Source of the DNA: JAKAVN01 sp963734845
Lineage (GTDB): Bacteria; Desulfobacterota; Binatia; Binatales; Binataceae
NCBI GenBank assembly: GCA_963734845.1
Contig: CAVTIS010000017.1
Location: 124,001 to 188,000 of the forward strand
Direction: 5' to 3'
Length of the DNA: 64,000 nucleotides
The position numbers and the translations under genes were made by a program. This document shows, piece after piece, positions 10,133 through 18,800 of this stretch; within the stretch, counting starts at the first letter, position 1, and every line of letters begins with the position of its first letter. The notes under the pieces are model-generated. The model was not told the origin of the DNA. It saw only the letters and a list, made by a program, of their open reading frames with translations, and searched no databases.

Positions 10133-11024
10133 GTTCCTACGCGGCCTGGTGCGCGCGGCCGGCCAGCCGCGCCTGGGCGTAATCGTCAACACCGGCGACG
10201 ACGAGGAGTTCTACGGCCTTCACGTCTCGCCCGATCTCGACACGATCGTTTACACGCTCGCCGGCGCTTCCAATCTTTTGACTGGATGGGGCCTGGAGGG
10301 TGAAACCTTTACCACGCTGGGCGCGCTCGCCCGCTTCTATGGCCCGGCCTGGTTCAATCTTGGCGATCGCGACCTTGCCACGCATATGTTCCGCACCCAG
10401 CGGATACGCGCTGGCGAGCCGCTTAGCCGCATCACGACCGAAATCGCGCGACGCTACGGCGTCGGCGCGCAAGTGATGCCGATGAGCGACGAGCGCGTGC
10501 GCACTTTCGTGAAGGTGCGCGGGCGCGCCGCGATTCCGTTCCAGGAGTATTTCGTGCGCCGGCGCTTTCGCGGCACGGTCGAGCGAATCGAGTTGCGCGG
10601 CGCGTCACGCGCGCGCCCGCTCCCTGCAGCGCTCGGCGCGATTCGCAGCTCGGCGGCCGTAATTATCGCGCCGTCTAACCCGTTCGTCTCGATCGGACCG
10701 ATCCTCGCGCTTCGCGGGATGCGCGAGGCGATGCGCCGCGCGCGTCCGCGAGTCGCCGCCATAAGCCCGATCGTCGGCGGCAAGGCGATAAAAGGCCCCG
10801 CGGCCAAAATGTTGCGCGCGTTGGGCCATCAGGCGTCCGCGCTTGGCGTCGCGCGCCTGTACCGCGATGTCTGCGCGGTTTTCGTAATCGACAATGCCGA
10901 CCGGCGCGTGGCCGCGGCGGTCGAAAAGCTCGGGATGCACGCGATCGTCACTGACACAATCATGGCTGACGAGACACGTGCGGCTCGTCTGGCGGACGTG
11001 GTTCTGCACGCGCTTGAGGTGTAG
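10050..11024 (+). CDS. cofD: 2-phospho-L-lactate transferase CofD (F420 biosynthesis)
   Basis: Transfers the phospholactate (or related phosphoenolpyruvate-derived) moiety to F0, giving F420-0. 324 aa. The family N-terminus ITLAGGVGAAKFLRGL starts about 16 residues after the ATG, then VNTGDDEEFYGLHVSPDLD, the metal and nucleotide loop. IVGGKAIKGPAAKM near the C-terminus is also conserved. The ATG lies inside cofH. No later in-frame start would keep the GGVGA motif intact, so the overlapping start is accepted. The guanylyltransferase CofC needed to make the activated donor is not in this window. Confidence 0.95.
   Translation: MARGRSSRHLHQSQRPIITLAGGVGAAKFLRGLVRAAGQPRLGVIVNTGDDEEFYGLHVSPDLDTIVYTLAGASNLLTGWGLEGETFTTLGALARFYGPAWFNLGDRDLATHMFRTQRIRAGEPLSRITTEIARRYGVGAQVMPMSDERVRTFVKVRGRAAIPFQEYFVRRRFRGTVERIELRGASRARPLPAALGAIRSSAAVIIAPSNPFVSIGPILALRGMREAMRRARPRVAAISPIVGGKAIKGPAAKMLRALGHQASALGVARLYRDVCAVFVIDNADRRVAAAVEKLGMHAIVTDTIMADETRAARLADVVLHALEV
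10059..10106 (+). repeat. 14-bp direct repeat at the cofH/cofD junction
   Basis: The 14-mer GGCCGATCATCACG occurs at 10059-10072 and 10093-10106, offset 34 bases. In the cofH frame the first copy encodes ARPIIT; in the cofD frame the second encodes QRPIIT. The offset is not a multiple of three, so a short duplication here would have moved one gene out of its former frame relation and created the overlap. Confidence 0.8.
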
Positions 11025-11039
11025 TAGGCTGAACCTCCA

Positions 11040-11792
11040 ATGCGATCGGTGACGTTTACCGCAATCGAGGGAATCCCGCTGGTCAATCCGGGCGACAACC
11101 TGGGCCAGTTGGTTTGCTCCGCGATGGCCGCGGGAGATCTCAAGCCGGCGCGCGGCGATATTCTGGTCGTATGCCAGAAGATAATTTCGAAGGCAGAGGG
11201 GCGCACGCGTGAGCTCAGCGAAATCGAACCGTCCGCGCTGGCCGTCGCGTACGCGGAGCGCTGGGAGAAGGACCCGCGCGCGGTCGAACTGGTGCTCCGC
11301 CAGACGAGCCGTATCGTGCGCATGGACAACGGCGTGCTGATTGTCGAGACCGGACCCGGGTGGGTCTGCGCCAACGCGGGAATCGACGAGTCCAACAGCA
11401 CGGCCGAGGGGCGGGCGATCCTGCTGCCCGAGGACGCCGACCGTTCCGCCGCGAACATCCGTGAAGAGATTCGCAAGATCACCGGAATCGAGATCGCGGT
11501 ACTGGTGACGGACACGTTCGGACGTCCGTGGCGCGACGGCCTGACCGAGGTCTGCCTCGGAATCGCCGGGATGAATCCGATGCTCGATCTGCGCGGCACC
11601 AGTGACTTAAGCGGCCGCGAACTGCATCACACGGTGATTGCGATTGCAGATGAAATCGCCGCGGGCGCGGGCCTGATGATGCCCAAGGCAGGCGCTATCC
11701 CGGCCGTGCTGGTGCGCGGCTATTCTTATGAGCCATGCGAGGGCAGCGCGAAAGTGCTGATTCGCCCCGCCGAAATGGATCTGTTCCGATGA
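11040..11792 (+). CDS. cofE: Coenzyme F420-0:L-glutamate ligase CofE
   Basis: GTP-dependent ligase that adds the gamma-linked glutamate tail to F420-0. 250 aa, a stand-alone CofE-size protein without the nitroreductase-like C-terminal domain of mycobacterial FbiB. Visible family blocks are NPGDNLGQL, VVCQKIISKAEGR, ANAGIDESN, VTDTFGRPWRDG and DEIAAGAGLMM. It follows cofD by 15 bases and closes the F420 set cofG-H-D-E. Confidence 0.95.
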   Translation: MRSVTFTAIEGIPLVNPGDNLGQLVCSAMAAGDLKPARGDILVVCQKIISKAEGRTRELSEIEPSALAVAYAERWEKDPRAVELVLRQTSRIVRMDNGVLIVETGPGWVCANAGIDESNSTAEGRAILLPEDADRSAANIREEIRKITGIEIAVLVTDTFGRPWRDGLTEVCLGIAGMNPMLDLRGTSDLSGRELHHTVIAIADEIAAGAGLMMPKAGAIPAVLVRGYSYEPCEGSAKVLIRPAEMDLFR

Positions 11793-11811
11793 GCGGGGGA
11801 GCGTAAGTATC

Positions 11812-12834
11812 GTGGATCGAAACAAGATGGGTGGCGCCGCCGCTTCGATTACGCCGGTGGCCGCCGCCGGGGCGGCGAATCCGGCACGCGTGGTCGAGGC
11901 CGATTTATATCACGCCGAGGAAAAGCTCGGCGCCCTGCTCGATTCCAACGAGGCCCTGATTTCGGAGATCTGCCACTACCTGGTTGACGGCGCGGGCAAG
12001 CGTTTGCGACCGGCCTTCGTCCTGCTGGTGCATCGCGCGTGCGGCGGCACCGACAGCACTGCGATTGACGCGATCGACGCGGCAATCGCGATCGAGCTGA
12101 TCCATTCCGCCACGCTCCTGCACGACGACATCATCGACGGCGGGATGCTGCGCCGCGGCAAGCCGTCGGCGCTCGCGCGCTACGGATCGGCGGCAACGCT
12201 GGTCGCGGGCGACTACCTCTTCTGCAGGGCCTTCGAGCTGTGCGGCCGCTTCGAGGAAAATCTCGTGCGCACGGCTGCGCAGGCCTGTATCCAGTTGACC
12301 GAGGGCGAAGTGATGGAGGGGCGGCTTCGCCACAACGCGGCCACCAGTTTCAAAGACTACCTTGCCGTGATCGCGCGCAAGACCGCCTCGCTGTTCGCCG
12401 CTGGCGGCAAGGTCGCGGCCGACCTTGCGGGCGCGCCCAGGCAGACAATCGACACCATGCAGCGTCTCGGTACCGCGGTCGGAATGGCTTTCCAGATGAT
12501 CGACGACTTGCTCGACATCCTCGGCCCCGAGGAAAAGATCGGCAAGCCCGTCGGGTCGGATTTGCGGGCGGGAATTCCGTCGCTCCCGGTGGTGCTCGGG
12601 GTGGCGGCGAATCCGGAACTGAAGGCGATCATCGGAAACGGCGCGGCGCTGGAAGGCACTGCGCTCGAGCGTGCGCTCAGGATTCTTCGCGAGCCCAGCC
12701 TGATCGCCGAAGCGCGCGCGAGGGCGGCAGAGCAGGGCCGGGTCGCGATGGCCGCGCTGGGTGAACTCGCGCCGTCGGTCTACCGCGAGAGCCTCGCCGC
12801 GCTGATCGACGATCAACTCCGCCGCGAAGTATAA
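11812..12834 (+). CDS. Polyprenyl diphosphate synthase (octaprenyl/solanesyl type)
   Basis: Trans-prenyltransferase that elongates farnesyl or geranylgeranyl diphosphate to a long all-trans chain, usually for quinone side chains. 340 aa. The first Asp-rich motif HDDIID is at residues 104-109 and the second, MIDDLLD, has its aspartates at 231-235. GKRLRPA and GDYLF are also family motifs. It starts with GTG 19 bases after cofE, so it is probably the last gene of the F420 operon. An ATG 15 bases further in is an alternative start. Product chain length cannot be read from the sequence. Confidence 0.93.
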   Translation: MDRNKMGGAAASITPVAAAGAANPARVVEADLYHAEEKLGALLDSNEALISEICHYLVDGAGKRLRPAFVLLVHRACGGTDSTAIDAIDAAIAIELIHSATLLHDDIIDGGMLRRGKPSALARYGSAATLVAGDYLFCRAFELCGRFEENLVRTAAQACIQLTEGEVMEGRLRHNAATSFKDYLAVIARKTASLFAAGGKVAADLAGAPRQTIDTMQRLGTAVGMAFQMIDDLLDILGPEEKIGKPVGSDLRAGIPSLPVVLGVAANPELKAIIGNGAALEGTALERALRILREPSLIAEARARAAEQGRVAMAALGELAPSVYRESLAALIDDQLRREV

Positions 12835-12975
12835 ACGCCGGCTGCCTCGCATCGGCGGCGCGTGACGTTGCGAAAATTCGGGAAAAATTAAAAACAAAAA
12901 CAGGAAATAGCCGGATACACCGCCGGTCCGCGCGCACCCCGGAGGCAGGTATTCAGAAGAACATCGAGGCCGCGG

Positions 12976-13368
12976 CTAACTCGACCAGCGATCGAAATCG
13001 AAGTCGGACGGCAGCTCGACGAACGCCAGCATCGCGGGGCCTTCGATTACGCGCGTCAGATGGCCTTTGCCGGTAAGGTCGTCGGGGATGAATGCCGAGC
13101 CGGCGCCCCATCGCCGCTTCTCGCCATCACTGGTGCCGACCTCGACCACTCCGTGCAGCACGAATACGATCTGCCGCGCGGGAGCGTGATGCCAGCTCTG
13201 ATCGAGCGTCGGCGGAAGCTCGACGAACCTGACGCTCGGCGAGTTGAACGCCTTTGACTGATGCAGAACGTTGCCGAACGGATCGATCCGCTCTTCGTTT
13301 ACCGGAAGCGCGATTTCCTGAAAGCGCGATCCACCGTCGTCGGTGGCATGGAACCTGGTGATCTTCAT
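12976..13368 (-). CDS. Small cupin-domain protein
   Basis: 130-aa single-domain protein starting with MKITRFHATDDGG. The middle (residues about 50-115) is a cupin barrel: SWHHAPARQIVFVLHG with metal-ligand-like His residues, then VEVGTSDGEKRRWGAGS and a late GHLTRV His. Substrate unknown; such proteins are metal-binding isomerases, dioxygenases or ligand sensors. The frame extends upstream to 13875 but that part is antisense to the alcohol dehydrogenase and is not family-like, so the ATG at 13368 is chosen. It is divergent from the dehydrogenase with about 147 bases between starts. Confidence 0.8.
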   Translation of the reverse strand: MKITRFHATDDGGSRFQEIALPVNEERIDPFGNVLHQSKAFNSPSVRFVELPPTLDQSWHHAPARQIVFVLHGVVEVGTSDGEKRRWGAGSAFIPDDLTGKGHLTRVIEGPAMLAFVELPSDFDFDRWSS

Positions 13369-13515
13369 GGACGCACCAGTAGCACAAAATGCGTGCTTGC
13401 AGGGAATGATGATATGAGAGCAATGGCGCTTCTGGTTTCCTTCCCCAATTGTGTTAGGGAGAATGGAGTCGGGGCCGGGGAGAATACAGACCGGACATCC
13501 ATAATCGAGACCCGC

Positions 13516-14520
13516 ATGAAAGCGATGGCCGTCTACACGCCCGCGCCGATCGAAACCGATCCGCTGCGCGCGATCGAGCTTCCGGACCCCGAGCCCGGGC
13601 CGCGCGAAATTCTCGTCCGCGTCAAAACCTGCGGCGTATGCCGCACCGATCTCCATGTCGCCGAGGGCGACCTGCCCGCGCGCCATCCGCGAATCGTTCC
13701 CGGCCATGAGATCGTCGGCACGGTCGCGCGATGCGGCCCCGGATGCACGCGGTTTACCGCCGCGGGCGCGCGGGTCGGCGTCGCGTGGCTGCGCGAAACC
13801 TGTGGCCAATGCGCCTATTGCCGGCGCGGGCGTGAGAACCTTTGTCGCGGGGCGCGCTTCACCGGTTATGATCATGACGGCGGCTATGCCGAATTCGTGG
13901 TCGTGCGTGAAGATTTCGCCTACGCGATTCCGGACGGGCTAGGTGACGAAGCGGCCGCGCCGCTTTTGTGCGCCGGGATAATCGGCTTTCGCGCGATCCG
14001 GCGCGCCGAGGTCCGCCCCGGTGCGACCGTGGGCCTCTATGGCTTCGGCGGCTCGGCCCATATCGCGATCCAGGTGCTCAAACACTGGCGATGCCGCGTG
14101 TTTGTGATGAGCCGCGGCGGCCGCCATCAGGAACTCGCCGCGGCGCTCGGCGCCGATTGGATCGGTCCGGCCGACGCACCGCCGCCGCAAAAGCTCGACG
14201 CTGCGATCGTGTTTGCTCCGGCCGGCGAGCTGGTGCCGCCCGCGATGGAAGCGCTCGACCGCGGTGGCATCCTCGCGGTCGCCGGAATTTACTTGAGTCC
14301 GATGCCCGCGCTCGACTACCAGCGCCATCTCTTTTACGAACGCGAGTTGCGCAGCGTCACCGCCAACACGCGCGCCGATGGCGAGGAATTTCTGAAAATC
14401 GCCGGCGAAATTCCCGTGCACACACATACGCTCGGAATGCGCCTTGACGAGGCCAACCGCGCGCTCAACATGCTCAAACACGACGAACTCAAGGGCGCCG
14501 CTGTGCTCCACATGGGTTAG
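13516..14520 (+). CDS. Zinc-dependent alcohol dehydrogenase family protein
   Basis: Medium-chain dehydrogenase/reductase of 334 aa. The catalytic zinc site CGVCRTDLH and PGHEIVG, and the structural zinc cysteines CGQCAYCRRGRENLC, are present. The Rossmann loop reads GLYGFGGSAH rather than strict GxGxxG, and LPARHPRIVPGHE places it in the subgroup annotated as zinc-binding alcohol dehydrogenases. Likely substrate is a primary alcohol or aldehyde, unproven. The start MKAMAVYTPAPIETDP fits the family; the open frame reaching back to 13261 is antisense to the cupin gene and is not used. Confidence 0.9.
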   Translation: MKAMAVYTPAPIETDPLRAIELPDPEPGPREILVRVKTCGVCRTDLHVAEGDLPARHPRIVPGHEIVGTVARCGPGCTRFTAAGARVGVAWLRETCGQCAYCRRGRENLCRGARFTGYDHDGGYAEFVVVREDFAYAIPDGLGDEAAAPLLCAGIIGFRAIRRAEVRPGATVGLYGFGGSAHIAIQVLKHWRCRVFVMSRGGRHQELAAALGADWIGPADAPPPQKLDAAIVFAPAGELVPPAMEALDRGGILAVAGIYLSPMPALDYQRHLFYERELRSVTANTRADGEEFLKIAGEIPVHTHTLGMRLDEANRALNMLKHDELKGAAVLHMG

Positions 14521-14657
14521 CGCTTCGCTCGCGCAGCGGCGCGACTTGTGGTTCGATTTTCGAGCCCTTACGACATTGGTCGCTTGACGTGCTGCTGCCA
14601 CGGGCTATCCCGAGCAAGATTTCATTACTCTGCGATCGTTTCTGATGCGCCAAAACG

Positions 14658-14698
14658 TGTTCAGGCGGGGCTATGCATGTTCAGGCGCGCAGTATACT
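14658..14698 (+). promoter_or_regulatory. Two direct repeats upstream of a TATACT -10-like box
   Basis: TGTTCAGGCG occurs at 14658-14667 and 14678-14687, exactly 20 bases apart (two helical turns), and TATACT follows at 14693-14698. There is no good -35 hexamer at the usual distance. This geometry is typical of an activator bound next to or over the -35 region. The downstream gene starts at 14753. Confidence 0.4.
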
Positions 14699-14752
14699 AT
14701 TGGCATCGCCGCGCCTGAAGACGTGGCGATCACTTTTGGCCAAGGGGGAACT

Positions 14753-15091
14753 ATGATGGTCAGCGTCAAACGAGATTCGATAGTCAAAACGGGCCTCGCG
14801 TCGCTCGCATTTGCGGTAGTTGCGCTGGCGTTCGCGCCAGGGGCCAAGGCGCAAGCTATGGGCGAGTATGGACTTGCGGTGGGCCATTCCGCCGGCGCAG
14901 CCGCGGCAGCTCCGCACGCGGACCTTCCCGCTATGCCCGGAACGTCCACCCAGAGCAGTTCGTCCGGCACAACCACCACGGAAATCAGAGAGGACGACTC
15001 CTCGCCCGAAGACGCAAAGGCCGCCGACAACGACAACAGCCAGTCCGGTGACGAATGGTCAGAGGTCAAGGGCACCGACGACGGTAATTAG
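14753..15091 (+). CDS. Small secreted acidic protein, unknown function
   Basis: 112-aa protein I do not recognise. Residues 1-34 are a clear Sec signal peptide (SVKRDSIVK, hydrophobic core LASLAFAVVALAFAPG, AKAQA cleavage). The mature part is low complexity: Ala/Gly/His, then Ser/Thr (STQSSSSGTTTTE), then an Asp/Glu-rich tail. Start chosen at the ATG preceded by AAGGGGGA at good spacing, rather than the upstream ATG at 14645. Mature protein is probably disordered, periplasmic or extracellular. A pair of direct repeats lies in its leader. Confidence 0.6.
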   Translation: MMVSVKRDSIVKTGLASLAFAVVALAFAPGAKAQAMGEYGLAVGHSAGAAAAAPHADLPAMPGTSTQSSSSGTTTTEIREDDSSPEDAKAADNDNSQSGDEWSEVKGTDDGN

Positions 15092-15123
15092 CCGCGGAAC
15101 TGAGCCCGGCACCGCGTCGCGCA

Positions 15124-15733
15124 TTGCGCCCGGCGCGATTTAATCTCAGCTCGTCGTCAGCGTCACGCGGCCACGACCATTCACTGGAACAGGTAATCCT
15201 TCCTGAGCTGGAGGCGGGCGAGAGCCTGCTCTGGGCGGGCCAGCCGCGCGGCGGAGTGGTATTCACCGGCGCCGATCTGCTGATCGTTCCGTTCAGTCTG
15301 ATGTGGTGCGGCTTCGCATTTTTCTGGGAGGCCGAAGTCATAAAGATGAAGGCGCCCCCTGCTTATGAGGCTGTGGGGAATTCCGTTCGTACTCGTCGGG
15401 CTCTTCTTCGTCTTCGGCCGTTTCCTCTACGATGCGCGCCGGCGCGAGGGCACTTTCTATGGATTGACCGACCGCCGCGCGATCATCATCTCCGGCCTCT
15501 CGCAGCGCACGACGCAAACTCTCAGCCTCAGAACGCTCGGCGACGTGTCTCTGTCCGAACGCTCCGACATGAGCGGAACGATCACGCTCGGCCCCCAGGG
15601 ACTATATCCCGCGTGGGTGCGCGGGATGGCGTGGCCCGGGATGGCGTACAAGGGACCGCCCAGTTTTGAGCTGATAAGCGACGCATGCTCAGTGTTCGCG
15701 CAGATTCGCGAGGCCCAGAGGAAAGCGTCCTAG
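15124..15733 (+). pseudogene. Frameshifted membrane protein (two-TM, PH-domain-like)
   Basis: Two overlapping frames encode one protein. The first (15124 to about 15355) gives LPELEAGESLLWAGQPRGG and a hydrophobic segment LLIVPFSLMWCGFAFFW. The second (from about 15356) gives RLWGIPFVLVGLFFVFGRF, then YGLTDRRAIIISG and a beta-rich tail to 15733. The switch needs one base fewer. Removing one C from the five-C run at 15354-15358 would give K-A-P-L-L-M-R-L-W-G-I-P and restore about 200 aa. Intact relatives combine an N-terminal 'ERLLWSGQP' part with two membrane helices and a PH-like domain. Either a real inactivation or a sequencing error in a homopolymer. Confidence 0.7.
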
Positions 15734-15878
15734 CATCTCGCAAAATCAGATACCCAAGCGCCACAAGTCCTTCCAGTATCGTTGGCACGTCAGCCTCTTC
15801 GGATTTGGTCCGCGATGCCCTTTGAGGTGCGGAAGTGGTACAAGAGGCGAGTTAGTCATTTTCGTCCGCTGAACGCCG

Positions 15879-18800
15879 ATGCGCTGCTCAAGCTGCGACT
15901 TCGAGACTGCTGCCGGCAATAAGTTCTGCATTCGTTGCGGGGCCACGCTAAGTCTGCGCTGTCCGAAGTGCGGCTCCGAGACCGCGCCCGGTGCGCGCTT
16001 CTGTGCCGACTGCGGCGCGGCCCTTACCAGCGCAGCTTCTACGAACATCTCCGGCGCTACCGCGGCTAAGCCAAATACGCCAGGGATTCGAGTCACCGCT
16101 GAACAAATCGACGCTTCCGCGGCCAACGACGGCGAGCGCAAAACGGTTACCGCATTATTTGCCGACATCAAGGGCTCGATGGAGTTGATCGAGGATCTCG
16201 ACCCCGAGCAGGCGCGCACGCTCGTCGATCCGGCTCTGAAGCTGATGATGGATGCGGTCCATCGCTATGGCGGCTACGTTGCGCAATCGACCGGCGACGG
16301 GATCTTCGCGTTGTTCGGCGCGCCGCTTGCGCACGAGGACCATCCGCAACGCGCGCTGTTCGCGGCGCTGAAAATGCAGGAGGAGATGCGCCGCTACTCG
16401 GCTAAGCTGCGCGAAGCCGGCAACCTGCCCATCGAAGCCCGCGTCGGAGTGAACACCGGCGAGGTGGTGGTCCGTTCGATTGCGACCGGTGGGGGCCATA
16501 CCGAATACACACCGATTGGGCATTCGACCAGCCTCGCGGCGCGGATGCAGGCGCTGGCACCGACCGGTTCCATCGCGATAACCGACGCTACGCGCAAGCT
16601 TTGCGAAGGATACTTCACTTTCAAGCCGCTCGGCCCGACCAGGATCAAGGGCGTTCGCGACCCGGTCGAGGTGCACGAGGTGACCGGCTTGGGCCTGCTG
16701 CGCACGCGGTTGCAGCGTGCGGCAGGACGGGGGCTTTCCAAGTTCGTCGGGCGCGAGCGGGAACTGGGACAACTCGGGCAGGCACTGCAGCAAGCCGAGA
16801 CCGGGCATGGACAAATCGTTGCTGCGATGGGCGAGGCGGGACTTGGCAAGTCGCGCCTGTTCTACGAATTCAAGGCGGTTGGTGGGGGTGGATGTCTGGT
16901 GCTCGAAGCGTTCTCGGTGTCGCACGGCAAGGCGTCGGCCTATCTGCCGGTGATTGAGCTTCTGAAGGATTATTTCAAGATCACCGCAGAGGACGACGAG
17001 CGACGCCGGCAGGAGAAGATTACCGGGAAAATCCTGACTCTGGATCGGGCGCTGGAGGACACCCTCCCCTACCTATTTGTGCTGCTCGGGGCGGAGGAAC
17101 TAGCGCAAGCGACCCGGCAGATGGAGCCGCAGTTACGGCGACGGGGCACGCTGGACGCTATCAAGCGCATTCTACTGCGCGAGAGCCTCAAACAACCGCT
17201 GATCGTGGTGTTCGAGGACCTACACTGGGTAGACGACGAGACCCACGCACTCTTGAAGCTGCTCGCAGAGAGCATCGGCAATGCGCGCGTTCTAATGCTA
17301 GTCAACTACCGGCCCGAGTATTCGCATCAGTGGGGCTCAAAGACCTACTACACGCAGTTGCGCCTCGATCCGCTGGGACGCGAGAGCGCCGAAGAGTTGC
17401 TGAGCGCACTGATGAGCGATGCGGTCGAGCTGAGGCCGCTCAAGCGGCTCATCACGGAGAAGACGGAGGGCAATCCGTTCTTCATCGAGGAGATCGTCCA
17501 GGCACTGTTCGACCAGGGAGCGCTGGTTCGCAACGGCGCGGTCAAGGTCACACGTTCCATGTCCGAGATTCATATCCCGCCCACGGTTCAGGGAATCCTG
17601 GCCTCGCGCATCGACCGGCTGCCAGCGGATGAGAAAGGGCTACTGCAGACGCTGGCGGTGATGGGCAAGGAGTTCCCGTTGGGGCTGATCAGGCGTGTGA
17701 TGCAAACGGCGGACGATGAGCTGGAACGTATGCTCGCTGCCCTGCAACTTGGCGAGTTCATTTATGAGCAGCCTGCGTTTCCTGAATCCGCGTACACCTT
17801 CAAACATGCGCTCACCCAGGAGGTAGCATACGGTTCGTTACTGATAGAACGACGCAAAAATCTACACGAGGGCACGGCACGTCAGATCGAAGTTCTCTTC
17901 AATTCGCGCCTGGAAGACCACTATGGAGATCTGGCTCATCACTACAGTTGCAGCGGAAACAGATTGAAGGCGCTGGAATACCTGCAACTTGCCGCGCAGC
18001 AAGCTATCGAACGATCTGCAAGCACGGAAGCGATAAATCACCTCACTGCCGCAGTGCATTTGTTGAATACTTTGCCAGAGACTCCGCAGCGTGATCGGCA
18101 GGAATTGGCCCTACAGGCGATGCTTGGTCCGGTTCTTATAGCGACGAAGGGCAACGGGGCTCCCGAGGTCGGGGCGGCATACACGCGAGCGCTGCAATTG
18201 GGCCGGCAATCAGGCGAGGACGCTCGGCTCTTCCCGGTGTTGTTTGGACTACGATCCTTTCATCTCATACGGGCAGAGTTGCAGCCGGCATTTGAGCTGG
18301 CACAGCAACTCGTGAGCTTGGCCGAGAGTGTGCGAGACTCCGCTCTGCTGGTGGAAGCGCACCTGGCGCAAGGAAATTCGCTGTTCCTTTTCGGTAAGCT
18401 GATGCCAGCCTTGGAGCACTTCGAGCGGGCCATCAGCCTTTATGACCCTCAGACGCATCACGTTCATGCGTTGATCTATGGGCTAGATCCCGGAGTGTTT
18501 TGCCTCGTCAGGTCAGGGTGGCTCTTGGAGCTTCTCGGCCATTCGGACCAGGCTTCAAAGAAGATGGGAGAGGGTCTCGCCCTGGCTCACAGGCAATCTC
18601 ACGCGTTTAGCTTGGCAGTTGCCCTGGTGCACGCGATTGTAATCCTTTACCTTCGCAGGGAATGGCCAGCGCTACAGCAACAAGCGGAGACGGCGATCGC
18701 GGTCTGCACGGAGCAAGGATTCGGGAGCATTCTGGCGCAGGCAACTACCTATCGAGGGTACGCACTAGCTCAGCTGGGACAAACGGACGAAGGAATCGCG

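Noticed and set aside
12835..12975. Terminator after the polyprenyl synthase
   Set aside because: Only a short imperfect CGCCG/CGGCG stem followed by an A-rich stretch; insufficient.
13369..13875. Longer minus-strand reading for the cupin gene
   Set aside because: The extra part is antisense to the alcohol dehydrogenase gene and is Arg/Gly-rich noise.
16155..16925. Long antisense open frames inside the cyclase-like gene and other genes
   Set aside because: High GC gives many long antisense frames; none has a recognisable motif or ribosome site.
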